Shown one piece after another: positions 15,806 to 22,776 of a DNA stretch of 26,323 nt (position 1 is the stretch's first letter; each line of letters starts with the position of its first letter). The DNA lies in the NCBI GenBank assembly GCA_030834045.1, contig JAURFZ010000005.1, positions 1-26,323 of the forward strand, read 5' to 3'. The notes beneath the pieces are model-generated. The model was not told the DNA's origin. It made no database searches and saw only the letters and a program-made list of their open reading frames with translations. This stretch comes from Burkholderiales bacterium (lineage in GTDB: Bacteria; Pseudomonadota; Gammaproteobacteria; Burkholderiales; Burkholderiaceae_A). A program made the translations under genes and the position numbers.

Positions 15806-16390
15806 TTAGGCTTCTGCGAGGTTCTTCGCGGCAAAATCCCAGTTCGCAAGCGCCCAGAAGGCACCCAGGTAGTCAGGCCTGCGATTACGGTAGTCGACGT
15901 AGTAGGCGTGCTCCCAGACATCGCAGGTTAGAAGTGGTTTGTCGTCGCCGGTAAGGGGCGTTGAGGCATTGCTAGTGTTCACAATATCAAGACTTCCGTC
16001 AGCCTTACGTACGAGCCAGGTCCAGCCCGAGCCAAAGTTTCCAAGGGCACTCTTGGTGAAGGCCTCTTTGAATCCGTCAAAACTCGACCACTTCGATTCA
16101 ATGGCTTTCAGCAGATCGCCAGAAGGACTGCCACTGGCCTGCGGAGCAAGGCCATTCCAATAAAAAGTGTGATTCCAGACCTGGGCTGCATTGTTAAAAA
16201 TGCCGCCGCTTGAACGCTTCACGATCTCGTCTAAATGGCTTGACTCAAACTCGGTGCCCTTGATGAGATTGTTTAAATTGGTGACATAGGTTTGATGGTG
16301 CTTGCCATAGTGGTACTCCAAAGTCTCTTTGGAGATATGGGGGGACAGGGCGTCCATGGCGTAGGGTAAGGCGGGAAGGACATGTTCCAT
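15806..16390 (-). CDS. sodB: Iron superoxide dismutase (SodB)
   Basis: SodB converts superoxide to hydrogen peroxide and oxygen in the cytoplasm. The 194-residue protein has the metal ligands His27 (LEYHYGKHH), His74 (VWNHTFYW), Asp157 and His161 (CDVWEHAYY). The outer-sphere Gln70 in FNNAAQVWNH is the position and residue typical of Fe rather than Mn enzymes. FGSGWTWLV is also present. The start MEHVLPALPYAMDAL is chosen because it matches the family N-terminus and has GGAG about 9 nt upstream; the open frame continues to 16459. It lies 109 nt downstream of xseA in the same orientation. Confidence 0.96.
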   Translation of the reverse strand: MEHVLPALPYAMDALSPHISKETLEYHYGKHHQTYVTNLNNLIKGTEFESSHLDEIVKRSSGGIFNNAAQVWNHTFYWNGLAPQASGSPSGDLLKAIESKWSSFDGFKEAFTKSALGNFGSGWTWLVRKADGSLDIVNTSNASTPLTGDDKPLLTCDVWEHAYYVDYRNRRPDYLGAFWALANWDFAAKNLAEA

Positions 16391-16499
16391 AACGAAACTC
16401 CACTCATTGAGGTTTGCTGAAAGGATGAAAAGCCTGCCCGCCTGCAACTTGCGACGCACTTTTTGACGGGCAAGGTTGCATTATGCGACGGACGGAAGA

Positions 16500-17735
16500 T
16501 TAACGACCCGGGGGGCTATCGGGAATCACCGAAATAACCTTGTTTAACGCAAGGCCATCGACGAACTGCAGCCTAAGGTCCGTGCCCGGATGAAGTCCTT
16601 GCACCTGGCTCACGAGACCTCCATCGGCATCGTAGGCCAGGCAATAGCCCCGCGACAAAATCCCAGTGGGGCTTAGGCTTTTAAGTCTTTGCTGTTTTTG
16701 CTGCCATGCCGTCTGGCTCTCACGAAGACGCATGCGCATCGCGCGTTGAAAGTCGGTTCGGCCCTGCTCTAGGCGACGCGCCCATGCCTGAACGCGGTGC
16801 CGCGGATTAGGCAAGGCCCTGTCGGCAAGGTCAAGCCTCTGCTGGGCGTTCCGAAGACCTTGTTCAATGCTCCGCCGTAGAAGCCTGCTAAGGCTTACGA
16901 GACGCTCGTAGTACTCAGCCTCTCGCTGGCAGGCCCAGGCTGCAGCCGCTGTGGGTGTTGCAGCCCGATGGTCAGCAGCAAAGTCAACAAGGCTCGTGTC
17001 GGTCTCATGCCCCACGCCGGCAATTGTGTAGTGAGGGCATTGAGCCACCGTACGCACGAGTTCCTCATCGTTAAAGGCCCAAAGGTCTTCCAGGCTTCCC
17101 CCTCCTCTGGAAAGAATAACGGCATCGGGCTGGCTGGCCTCGGCTCGCCGCCATGCCGCAAGAATGGATTTTGGAGCCGCAGCGCCTTGAACCAGGCAGG
17201 GGTACAAGGCAACCTCAAGCCTCGGGGCAAGGCGCCGAACGGTGATAAGAATATCGCGCAGTGCCGCTGCCTGGGCCGACGTAACAAGAGCCAGCCTGCG
17301 CACCCTCTGAGGAAAGGGCTTCTTTCGCTCGGCGGAAAAAAGTCCTTCGGCCTCAAGCCGGGTCTTTAGCCGCTGAAAAATCTCAAACAAGCTCCCCTGC
17401 CCCTGAGGCTTTAAGGCAAGAAGCCTGACCTGAAATTCACCCTTGGGCTCATAAAGACCCGGTGCAGCAAGCGCCTCGACCGCCAGGCCCTCCATGGGCT
17501 GAACAGCCGATTCCGCGAGTTCCCGTCGAAACATGACGGCCCGCAGACTGGCCTGATCGTCTTTTAGAACCAAATAACAATGGCCGCTAGAGGCCCGGGT
17601 GCACTGGCTAATCTCGGCCTGAAGCCGAACAAGCGGAAGCCGTTGCGAGAGCATCTGCGCCACCATCCGATTGAGCATGGAAACGCTTACGGCGGGTGGC
17701 CCCTGCTCGCCCTCGGGCGGCTGAAAACCCCCCAT
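16500..17735 (-). CDS. xseA: Exodeoxyribonuclease VII large subunit (XseA)
   Basis: XseA is the nuclease subunit of exonuclease VII, which degrades single-stranded DNA with the small subunit XseB. The protein starts with an OB-fold (LVRLQAEISQCTRASSGHCYLVLKDD). The catalytic core follows: LVTSAQAAALRDILITVRRLAP, VILSRGGGSLEDLWAFNDEELVRTV and IAGVGHETDTSLVDFAADHRAATPTAAA. A coiled-coil C-terminus and the closing motif ILSRGYCLAYDADGGLV follow. At 411 residues it is shorter than E. coli XseA (456), mainly in the coiled-coil. AGGAGGG lies about 10 nt before the ATG. xseB is not in the window. It is divergent from lpxK across the origin-like region. Confidence 0.96.
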   Translation of the reverse strand: MGGFQPPEGEQGPPAVSVSMLNRMVAQMLSQRLPLVRLQAEISQCTRASSGHCYLVLKDDQASLRAVMFRRELAESAVQPMEGLAVEALAAPGLYEPKGEFQVRLLALKPQGQGSLFEIFQRLKTRLEAEGLFSAERKKPFPQRVRRLALVTSAQAAALRDILITVRRLAPRLEVALYPCLVQGAAAPKSILAAWRRAEASQPDAVILSRGGGSLEDLWAFNDEELVRTVAQCPHYTIAGVGHETDTSLVDFAADHRAATPTAAAAWACQREAEYYERLVSLSRLLRRSIEQGLRNAQQRLDLADRALPNPRHRVQAWARRLEQGRTDFQRAMRMRLRESQTAWQQKQQRLKSLSPTGILSRGYCLAYDADGGLVSQVQGLHPGTDLRLQFVDGLALNKVISVIPDSPPGR

Positions 17736-17758
17736 CTAGCCTAGCCCTCCTGTCGGAC

Positions 17759-17767
17759 TTACCCACA
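17759..17767 (+). promoter_or_regulatory. DnaA box, one mismatch
   Basis: TTACCCACA differs from the consensus TTATCCACA at one position. It lies just upstream of the xseA ribosome-binding site. Confidence 0.4.
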
Positions 17768-17840
17768 GAGATGGCCTGGGGCCTAAAAAGGCAGTCACGA
17801 TTCCCCTATTTTTTTGGCAGTCCGGCATGTTTTCTTCCGA

Positions 17841-17910
17841 AAACCAATATTTTTCTAAGTAACTCATTGATTTAATGAATTTTATTTTTATAAAAACTTG
17901 ACTGTTTTAT
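17841..17910. other. A/T-rich segment, candidate unwinding element or promoter region
   Basis: 58 of 70 bases are A or T, against roughly 45 % in the surrounding genes. It includes the palindrome TTTTTATAAAAA at 17885-17896. A TTGACT at 17898-17903 could be a -35 box toward lpxK, but no good -10 is spaced after it. Confidence 0.5.
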
Positions 17911-17987
17911 TGAGGGCAAGCGTTTTACAACTTGTCAAACGATCCAAAAAAACTTAAGAAACTCAGTCTTTTAGCTCCACGAGCACA

Positions 17988-17996
17988 CTATCCACA
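17988..17996 (+). promoter_or_regulatory. DnaA box, one mismatch
   Basis: CTATCCACA differs from TTATCCACA only at the first base. It lies 12 bp before the perfect box, in the same orientation and so on nearly the same helix face after one turn. Confidence 0.5.
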
Positions 17997-17999
17997 GAG

Positions 18000-18008
18000 T
18001 TATCCACA
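18000..18008 (+). promoter_or_regulatory. DnaA box, perfect consensus
   Basis: TTATCCACA is the exact high-affinity DnaA box. Its setting (CAGAG before, G after) closely resembles box R4 of E. coli oriC. Confidence 0.65.
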
Positions 18009-18105
18009 GGCTCTTGGGGGATTCAGCGACTACTATAAGCGGCCGAGATCAAGATCGAGCCAACCGCTTATCAGTCGGCACCACAAGCCCGCATCAGACA
18101 GCCTC

Positions 18106-19467
18106 ATGCTTCCCACCGTCACCGATCTTACCCTGCATCGTCTGAAACAGCGGCTATGGCTTCATTGGTTCGCTGATACGGCGCCAAGCCCTTTTCGACC
18201 ATTACCTTCGCCAGAGCTTGCGCCGGCCCTTTTAAAGCGCAGTCTGCAACGACGACTGCTTCGGGCCAGGTGGGCCTCTGCCGTTCTTTGGCTTGCAGGC
18301 CTGCCTTTTTTATACGGTCTGAGCCAGCTGACACGGCTTGAGGCCCGCCGGCGTCAGACTCTTCAGCAGAAGGCGCCGAAGATTCCAAAGGGCCTTACGA
18401 TTGCCGTTGGAAATCTGATTGTTGGGGGCACGGGCAAGACCCCGCTGGTCATTCATTTGGCCAAGACCTTAAGGCAGCAAGGTCATCAGGTTGCCGTTCT
18501 TAGTCGTGGTTACAAACGCGGTGGGCCCAAGGCTTTGCGCCAGAGCGAACTCGTCCTGGGGCCCGACTGCAAGGACCCCGCCACGGGCCTGCTCGTCTCG
18601 CCTGAAACAACCGGCGATGAGCCTTGGCTTATTGCCTTGCGTGCGAAGGTTCCGGTGGCCATTGGTCAAGACCGGTACCTGGCAGCTGCCAAACTACGGC
18701 AGCACTTTCCCGAAACCACGCTCTGGCTGCTCGACGATGGGCTGTCTCAGACGAGCCTCAACCCCGATGTTCGAGTTCTTCTTTTTGATCAACGAGGTCT
18801 TGGCAACGGGCATTGCCTGCCCTATGGGCCCCTGCGTATGCCATGGACGAAGGCGCTCGCCCAAAAATGGAACCCGTCTTTGAGCAATTTGGGCGACCCA
18901 GACCCCCATTCTCATTCCGCGCCACTCGTACTGGCCCACCCCGAGGGCCAGACCTTTAAGGAGCTCTTCGAGTCCAAAGGCCAATCCAGCCCCAACCGGC
19001 TTGCAATCAGCCGTTCAGCGGCCTGCTGGACACGCCTAAGCCTGCTTCCCGACCCCAGCGACCAAGACTTGGGGCATAAGTTAACTCTTCATGAAGAGAG
19101 CCTGAGCCTTGAGGAAGGCTGCCAAAGGTTCAGGACAGGCGAACGACCCATCGTAGCGGCAGCCGGCATTGCCCAGCCCCATGCATTTTTTGAAAGCCTT
19201 AAGGCACTTGGCCTGCCCGTGCACCGCACACTCGAACTACCCAACCACCACTCAAACCCTCTGCAGGCCGTGCTCGCCTGGCTGCAGGACGAGAAGCTTC
19301 CCGATAACTGCATCCTTCTAACCACGGAGAAAGACGCGGTTAAGCTTGCCTGGCAAGGCCCTAAACCCAGCGGGCTGCCTGACGTCATAGAATGGTGGGC
19401 GCTACAAATTGAACTATCCATGGAACCGTCATCTCTGGAGTTTTTATATGGATGGAAAACTGCTTGA
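18106..19467 (+). CDS. lpxK: Tetraacyldisaccharide 4'-kinase (LpxK), long form
   Basis: LpxK phosphorylates the 4' position of the lipid A precursor at the inner membrane. A membrane helix (about 52-76 from this start) precedes the P-loop IAVGNLIVGGTGKTP (about 100-113). VAVLSRGYKRGG, TTGDEPWLIALR (catalytic Asp), LWLLDDGLSQTSLNPDVRVLLFD, GHCLPYGPLRMP, LPNHHSNPL (catalytic His) and ILLTTEKDAVKL follow. At 453 residues it is far longer than E. coli LpxK (328), with about 50 extra N-terminal residues and more in the C-terminal half. The motif usually written DDGLQH reads DDGLSQ here. ATG 18106 is the last standard start before the membrane helix; it has no Shine-Dalgarno sequence, and a frame from TTG 17932 is judged unlikely. 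It overlaps ycaR by 20 nt. Confidence 0.9.
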   Translation: MLPTVTDLTLHRLKQRLWLHWFADTAPSPFRPLPSPELAPALLKRSLQRRLLRARWASAVLWLAGLPFLYGLSQLTRLEARRRQTLQQKAPKIPKGLTIAVGNLIVGGTGKTPLVIHLAKTLRQQGHQVAVLSRGYKRGGPKALRQSELVLGPDCKDPATGLLVSPETTGDEPWLIALRAKVPVAIGQDRYLAAAKLRQHFPETTLWLLDDGLSQTSLNPDVRVLLFDQRGLGNGHCLPYGPLRMPWTKALAQKWNPSLSNLGDPDPHSHSAPLVLAHPEGQTFKELFESKGQSSPNRLAISRSAACWTRLSLLPDPSDQDLGHKLTLHEESLSLEEGCQRFRTGERPIVAAAGIAQPHAFFESLKALGLPVHRTLELPNHHSNPLQAVLAWLQDEKLPDNCILLTTEKDAVKLAWQGPKPSGLPDVIEWWALQIELSMEPSSLEFLYGWKTA

Positions 19468-19642
19468 AATACTGGTCTGCCCATGCTGCCATCAGCCCTT
19501 GCACTGGGCTGCCGGTCGCGCCATGCTCGTATGCAAGGCCGAGCGACTCGGCTTTCCAATTGAAAGAGGCATACCCCTTCTTCTTGAGGAGCAGGCTATT
19601 GCAATGCCCGAGATAGAGGTCGCACTTAGCGATGCTCCCTAA
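19448..19642 (+). CDS. ycaR: YcaR / Trm112-like small zinc-type protein (UPF0434)
   Basis: This 64-residue protein begins MDGKLLEILVCPCCHQPL and continues LVCKAERLGFPIERGIPLLLEEQA. The pattern (CxxC at 11-14, another Cys at 29, then a GIPLLL motif) is that of the E. coli YcaR/UPF0434 family, distantly related to Trm112. The function in bacteria is not established. It overlaps both neighbours (20 nt with lpxK, 11 nt with kdsB), the same order as in E. coli (lpxK, ycaR, kdsB), so it is translated as part of a lipopolysaccharide-precursor operon. Confidence 0.9.
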   Translation: MDGKLLEILVCPCCHQPLHWAAGRAMLVCKAERLGFPIERGIPLLLEEQAIAMPEIEVALSDAP

Positions 19643-20411
19643 GTTCTGGGTCTGTATTCCGGCTCGACGCGCTTCAAGCCGTCTCCCAGACAAACTGTTG
19701 CAGCCAATTGGGGATGCCCCCATGATTGTCCATGTTGCAAGGGCTGCACTGCGGTCTGAGGCTAATCAGGTTCTGATTGCCTTCGATGACGATGCGATCT
19801 CGGACTGCATCACGAGCGCAAAGGACTTAACTCAGGAGAGTCGGTTACGTCTTGTGAAAACCAGGCAAGACCACGTAAGTGGCACCGACCGACTTGTTGA
19901 GGTTGCCACCCTGCTGAGGGCTGCTGACGATCAGATTATGGTGAACCTGCAAGGCGATGAGCCCCTCATGCCCGCCCAGCTGCTCAACGAGATGGCAGAG
20001 CTGCTCTGCGCAAACCCTGAGGCCTCCGTGGCCACCGCGGCCTGCCCGATCACCTCGGCGTCGGAATGGGCGAGCCCAGCCGCCGTAAAGGTGGTCACCG
20101 ACTCCGACTCGCGAGCACTTTATTTTTCTCGCGCCGCCATACCTGTTCAGAGAGATGCTGCAGACGCAAGGCAGCCGTCGCCGGGCGCGCTTCGTCACAT
20201 TGGGCTTTATGCCTACCGTGCGGGTGCCCTTCGCATGTACGGTCAGTGGTCAGAAGGCCGCCTTGAGCAACTCGAACGCCTCGAGCAATTGCGTTGGCTC
20301 GAAAATGGCCACTATATTGTAGTGAAATGTTTGAGGCAGGCCCCAGCTGCAGGGGTTGATACCGCCGAAGACCTCGAACGTGTGCGGGCGCTCTGGGCGG
20401 GCGGCTTATAA
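19632..20411 (+). CDS. kdsB: 3-deoxy-manno-octulosonate cytidylyltransferase (KdsB)
   Basis: KdsB activates Kdo with CTP to give CMP-Kdo for lipopolysaccharide inner-core synthesis. The 259-residue protein has the nucleotide-binding start CIPARRASSRLPDKLLQPIGDAPMIVHV, the metal-site motif MVNLQGDEPLMPAQL, and LRHIGLYAYRAGALRMY. LEQLERLEQLRWLENGHYI, the family signature near the C-terminus, follows. The start ATG 19632 is inside the end of ycaR, with GAGG upstream. Together with lpxK it places two lipid A/Kdo steps in one transcript. Confidence 0.96.
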   Translation: MLPKFWVCIPARRASSRLPDKLLQPIGDAPMIVHVARAALRSEANQVLIAFDDDAISDCITSAKDLTQESRLRLVKTRQDHVSGTDRLVEVATLLRAADDQIMVNLQGDEPLMPAQLLNEMAELLCANPEASVATAACPITSASEWASPAAVKVVTDSDSRALYFSRAAIPVQRDAADARQPSPGALRHIGLYAYRAGALRMYGQWSEGRLEQLERLEQLRWLENGHYIVVKCLRQAPAAGVDTAEDLERVRALWAGGL

Positions 20412-20468
20412 TCATGGGTAAATAAAACTTTTAAAACCACCCAGCTTCGAAGGGGGAGACACGTCACC

Positions 20469-21128
20469 ATGAAAATTATTCTGCTGGGAGCCCCCGGCGC
20501 GGGAAAAGGAACTCAGGCCAACGTCATTAAAGATAGGTTTGGTATTCCGCAAATCTCGACGGGTGACATGCTGCGTGCAGCGGTAAAGGCTGGAACACCG
20601 CTTGGCATCGAGGCCAAAAAGGTTATGGATTCCGGAGGGCTTGTCAGTGACGACATCATCATTAACTTGGTGAAGGAGAGGCTCAAGGAGGCCGACTGCC
20701 TGAAGGGCTATCTGTTCGATGGCTTTCCACGCACCATTCCTCAGGCCGAGGCCATGAAGGCTGCGCAGGTTGGACTTGACTGGGTGGTTGATATTCAGGT
20801 CAGCGATAAGGACATCATTGAACGCATGAGTGGCAGGCGTGTGCATGTGGCCAGTGGCCGTACCTACCATATTCAATTCAACCCACCAAAGGTTGAAGGC
20901 TATGACGACCATACGGGCGAGGCACTTATTCAACGTGATGACGACCGCGAGGAGACTGTTCGCAAACGCCTTGAGGTCTATCACCTGCAGACGAAACCCC
21001 TGGTCGATTTCTATTCGAACTGGTCATCCACCGGAGTTCCGCAAGCACCCAGGCTCGCAAGTATCAGCGGTATTGGAACGGTCGAGGAAATTACCTCGAG
21101 ACTTTTTGCTGCAATTGCGGCGGCGTAA
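20469..21128 (+). CDS. adk: Adenylate kinase (Adk)
   Basis: Adk interconverts ATP + AMP and 2 ADP. The 219-residue, long-type enzyme has the P-loop ILLGAPGAGKGTQA, STGDMLRAAV, YLFDGFPRTIPQAEAM, and the LID region GRRVHVASGRTYHIQFNPPKVEGYDDHTGEALIQRDDD, which lacks zinc cysteines as in other proteobacteria. GGGGGAG lies about 11 nt before the ATG. It is 57 nt after kdsB, a common betaproteobacterial order. Its last 38 nt overlap the convergent DUF3579 gene. Confidence 0.97.
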   Translation: MKIILLGAPGAGKGTQANVIKDRFGIPQISTGDMLRAAVKAGTPLGIEAKKVMDSGGLVSDDIIINLVKERLKEADCLKGYLFDGFPRTIPQAEAMKAAQVGLDWVVDIQVSDKDIIERMSGRRVHVASGRTYHIQFNPPKVEGYDDHTGEALIQRDDDREETVRKRLEVYHLQTKPLVDFYSNWSSTGVPQAPRLASISGIGTVEEITSRLFAAIAAA

Positions 21129-21453
21129 GACGAGGACTGTAGCCCTCTTCAAGCAGGCAGGCAGCCACCATAGGAAGATCGTTATCCCTGGCAAACCCGC
21201 AGATAAACTCCCAGGCCATGGGCTCAAGGTCTTTCACTCGAGTGTCAACAACAACGCACTTCAGGCCTGCGACAACCACAGGCTGAGCGTAAGGGGAATA
21301 ACCGGCGGTGGTCTGACCGAATCCAGCTCCCACGCCGCTTCGATACCCAGGGCGAAAAGCTGACAAAACACCAGCCAGCCTTTCGGCCCAGTCGCTCGGT
21401 CGAAAGGGCTTGCCTGCGTTGGTTCTCCCCTCGATTAGAAATAGCTCTGCCAT
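21091..21453 (-). CDS. DUF3579 family protein
   Basis: The 120-residue protein contains FRPSDWAERLAGVLSAFRPG, GYSPYAQPVVVAGLKCVVVDTRVKDLEPMAWEFICGFARDNDLPMV and ACLLEEGY. I recognise this pattern as DUF3579, a small family found mainly in betaproteobacteria and often next to argD/argF. No function is known. It looks cytoplasmic, with no signal peptide or membrane segment. It is divergent from argD, with a 120-bp shared upstream region, and its 3' end overlaps adk tail to tail. ATG 21453 has no evident ribosome-binding site. Confidence 0.85.
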   Translation of the reverse strand: MAELFLIEGRTNAGKPFRPSDWAERLAGVLSAFRPGYRSGVGAGFGQTTAGYSPYAQPVVVAGLKCVVVDTRVKDLEPMAWEFICGFARDNDLPMVAACLLEEGYSPRLTPPQLQQKVSR

Positions 21454-21534
21454 GAATGAACAATCAATAAACCGCTATGCTAGCAGTTTGATCATCGAGA
21501 TGTTGCACTGCACCCAAGCCATGTTGACTTTCAC

Positions 21535-21552
21535 CGCCAGTGGCGTTTTTTT
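21535..21552 (+). terminator. Minimal hairpin plus T-run upstream of argD
   Basis: CGCC-AGT-GGCG (21535-21545) is followed by seven T residues and ends about 20 nt before the argD start. The 4-bp stem is short for a terminator. It could be a weak attenuator in the argD leader or chance. Confidence 0.25.
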
Positions 21553-21573
21553 ATTTGTTGTGAGGCTTTCTTA

Positions 21574-22755
21574 ATGAGTCCCTTGATGCAGACCTACGCC
21601 AGACTTGATCTCGGCTTCGCACGCGGTCAGGGCTCCTGGTTATATGACGACAAGGGTGATGCCTACCTCGACGGGCTCTCCGGCATTGCCGTCAACACAC
21701 TGGGGCATGCCCACCCGCGCTTCGTGAAGGATATTGCAGAGCAGGCGGCAACTCTTATTCATACTTCTAATCTTTATCAGATTCCTCTGCAGACTCAGCT
21801 TGCGCAAAGGCTTGTGTCGCTCTCAGGCATGACCAACGCGTTTTTCTGCAACTCCGGGCTTGAGGCAAACGAGGCCGCTTTAAAACTCGCACGACTCCAC
21901 GGTCATAACAAGGGTTTTGATCGGCCTGAAGTGATTGTTTTTAATAACAGCTTCCATGGACGCTCGATCGCAACCCTCTCAGCGACAGCTAACCCCAAGG
22001 TGCACAAGGGCTTTGAGCCATTGGTGGAGGGCTTTACCCACCTCCCGCTCAACGACCTCGGCGCCATTGAGCAAACCCTTCGCGACAAGCAGCAGGTAAG
22101 CGCGATCTTTCTTGAATCCATTCAGGGGGAAGGTGGTATCCGTCCCGCAGAAGTTCAATTCCTAAAGGGCCTACGGGTTATTGCCGACCGGTACGACGTT
22201 CTGCTTATGCTTGACGAGGTTCAGTGCGGTATTGGGCGAACGGGTCGGTGGTTTGCACACCAGTGGGCGGATGTCACGCCCGATGTCATGCCGCTAGCCA
22301 AGGGCCTTGGGTCTGGCGTACCCATTGGTGCGGTCGTGGCCCACGGAAAGGCGGCATCCCTTTTTACACCTGGAAGTCACGGCACAACCTTTGGCGGGAA
22401 TCCACTTGCAATGCGCGCGGGCCTGTCCACGCTTGCCATTATTGAAGATGAGGACTTGCTAGAAAATGCGACCGCCCGCGGGCAACAGATCCGGACAGCG
22501 CTAGAAAAAGCCTTTGAGGGCGAGGCCGCGATTTCGGACATTCGAGGTCAGGGGCTCATGATTGGCATTGAGCTTGACAGACCGTGTGCGGAGATAGTGA
22601 AGCGTGCTCTGAGGGCAAGGCTTCTTATTAACGTCACGGCCGACCGTGTGGTTCGACTTCTACCGCCCCTAACCGTCAATGCCGAGGAGGCCTCCGAGCT
22701 GGTAAATCGACTTATTCCAGTCATCAAAGGGTTTCTTGAAAAGCCAGGGAGCTAA
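21574..22755 (+). CDS. argD: Acetylornithine aminotransferase (ArgD)
   Basis: ArgD transaminates N-acetylglutamate semialdehyde to N-acetylornithine, using PLP. The 393-residue class III aminotransferase shows YLDGLSGIAVNTLGHAHP, FFCNSGLEANEAALKLAR, NSFHGRSIATLSATANPK, LMLDEVQCGIGRTG (PLP Asp at 214), MPLAKGLGSGVPIGA (Schiff-base Lys at 243) and HGTTFGGNPLAMRAG. This subgroup often also accepts succinyldiaminopimelate, so it may serve lysine synthesis too. The ATG is preceded by GAGG (21562-21565). argF begins 21 nt downstream. Confidence 0.95.
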   Translation: MSPLMQTYARLDLGFARGQGSWLYDDKGDAYLDGLSGIAVNTLGHAHPRFVKDIAEQAATLIHTSNLYQIPLQTQLAQRLVSLSGMTNAFFCNSGLEANEAALKLARLHGHNKGFDRPEVIVFNNSFHGRSIATLSATANPKVHKGFEPLVEGFTHLPLNDLGAIEQTLRDKQQVSAIFLESIQGEGGIRPAEVQFLKGLRVIADRYDVLLMLDEVQCGIGRTGRWFAHQWADVTPDVMPLAKGLGSGVPIGAVVAHGKAASLFTPGSHGTTFGGNPLAMRAGLSTLAIIEDEDLLENATARGQQIRTALEKAFEGEAAISDIRGQGLMIGIELDRPCAEIVKRALRARLLINVTADRVVRLLPPLTVNAEEASELVNRLIPVIKGFLEKPGS

Positions 22756-22776
22756 GGCTTGTTAAGGGGCAATAAA

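Larger units (their letters stand above)
17736..18105. other. Gene-free region with A/T-rich core and DnaA boxes (origin-like module)
   Basis: These 370 bp separate divergent xseA and lpxK. They hold an A/T-rich segment at 17841-17910 (58 of 70 bases are A or T) with the perfect 12-bp palindrome TTTTTATAAAAA at 17885-17896. A small inverted repeat, TCATT-GATTT-AATGA, lies at about 17864-17878, and GATC sites at 17941, 18047 and 18053. Three DnaA-box sequences lie in the same orientation. This combination is what bacterial origins and DnaA-binding control loci look like. A frame with no stop crosses 17932-18105, but its translation resembles no protein. No dnaA, dnaN, gyrB or parAB gene is nearby in this window. 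Alternatives are a DnaA-regulated promoter of lpxK or xseA, or a DnaA-titration site. Confidence 0.5.

Noticed and set aside
17898..17926. TTGACT as a promoter toward lpxK
   Set aside because: The -35 is good, but the sequence 16-18 bp later does not resemble a -10 box.
17932..18105. N-terminal extension of LpxK from a TTG start at 17932
   Set aside because: The frame is open, but its translation matches nothing, it runs through the DnaA boxes, its codon use is unlike neighbouring genes, and LpxK is already long from ATG 18106.
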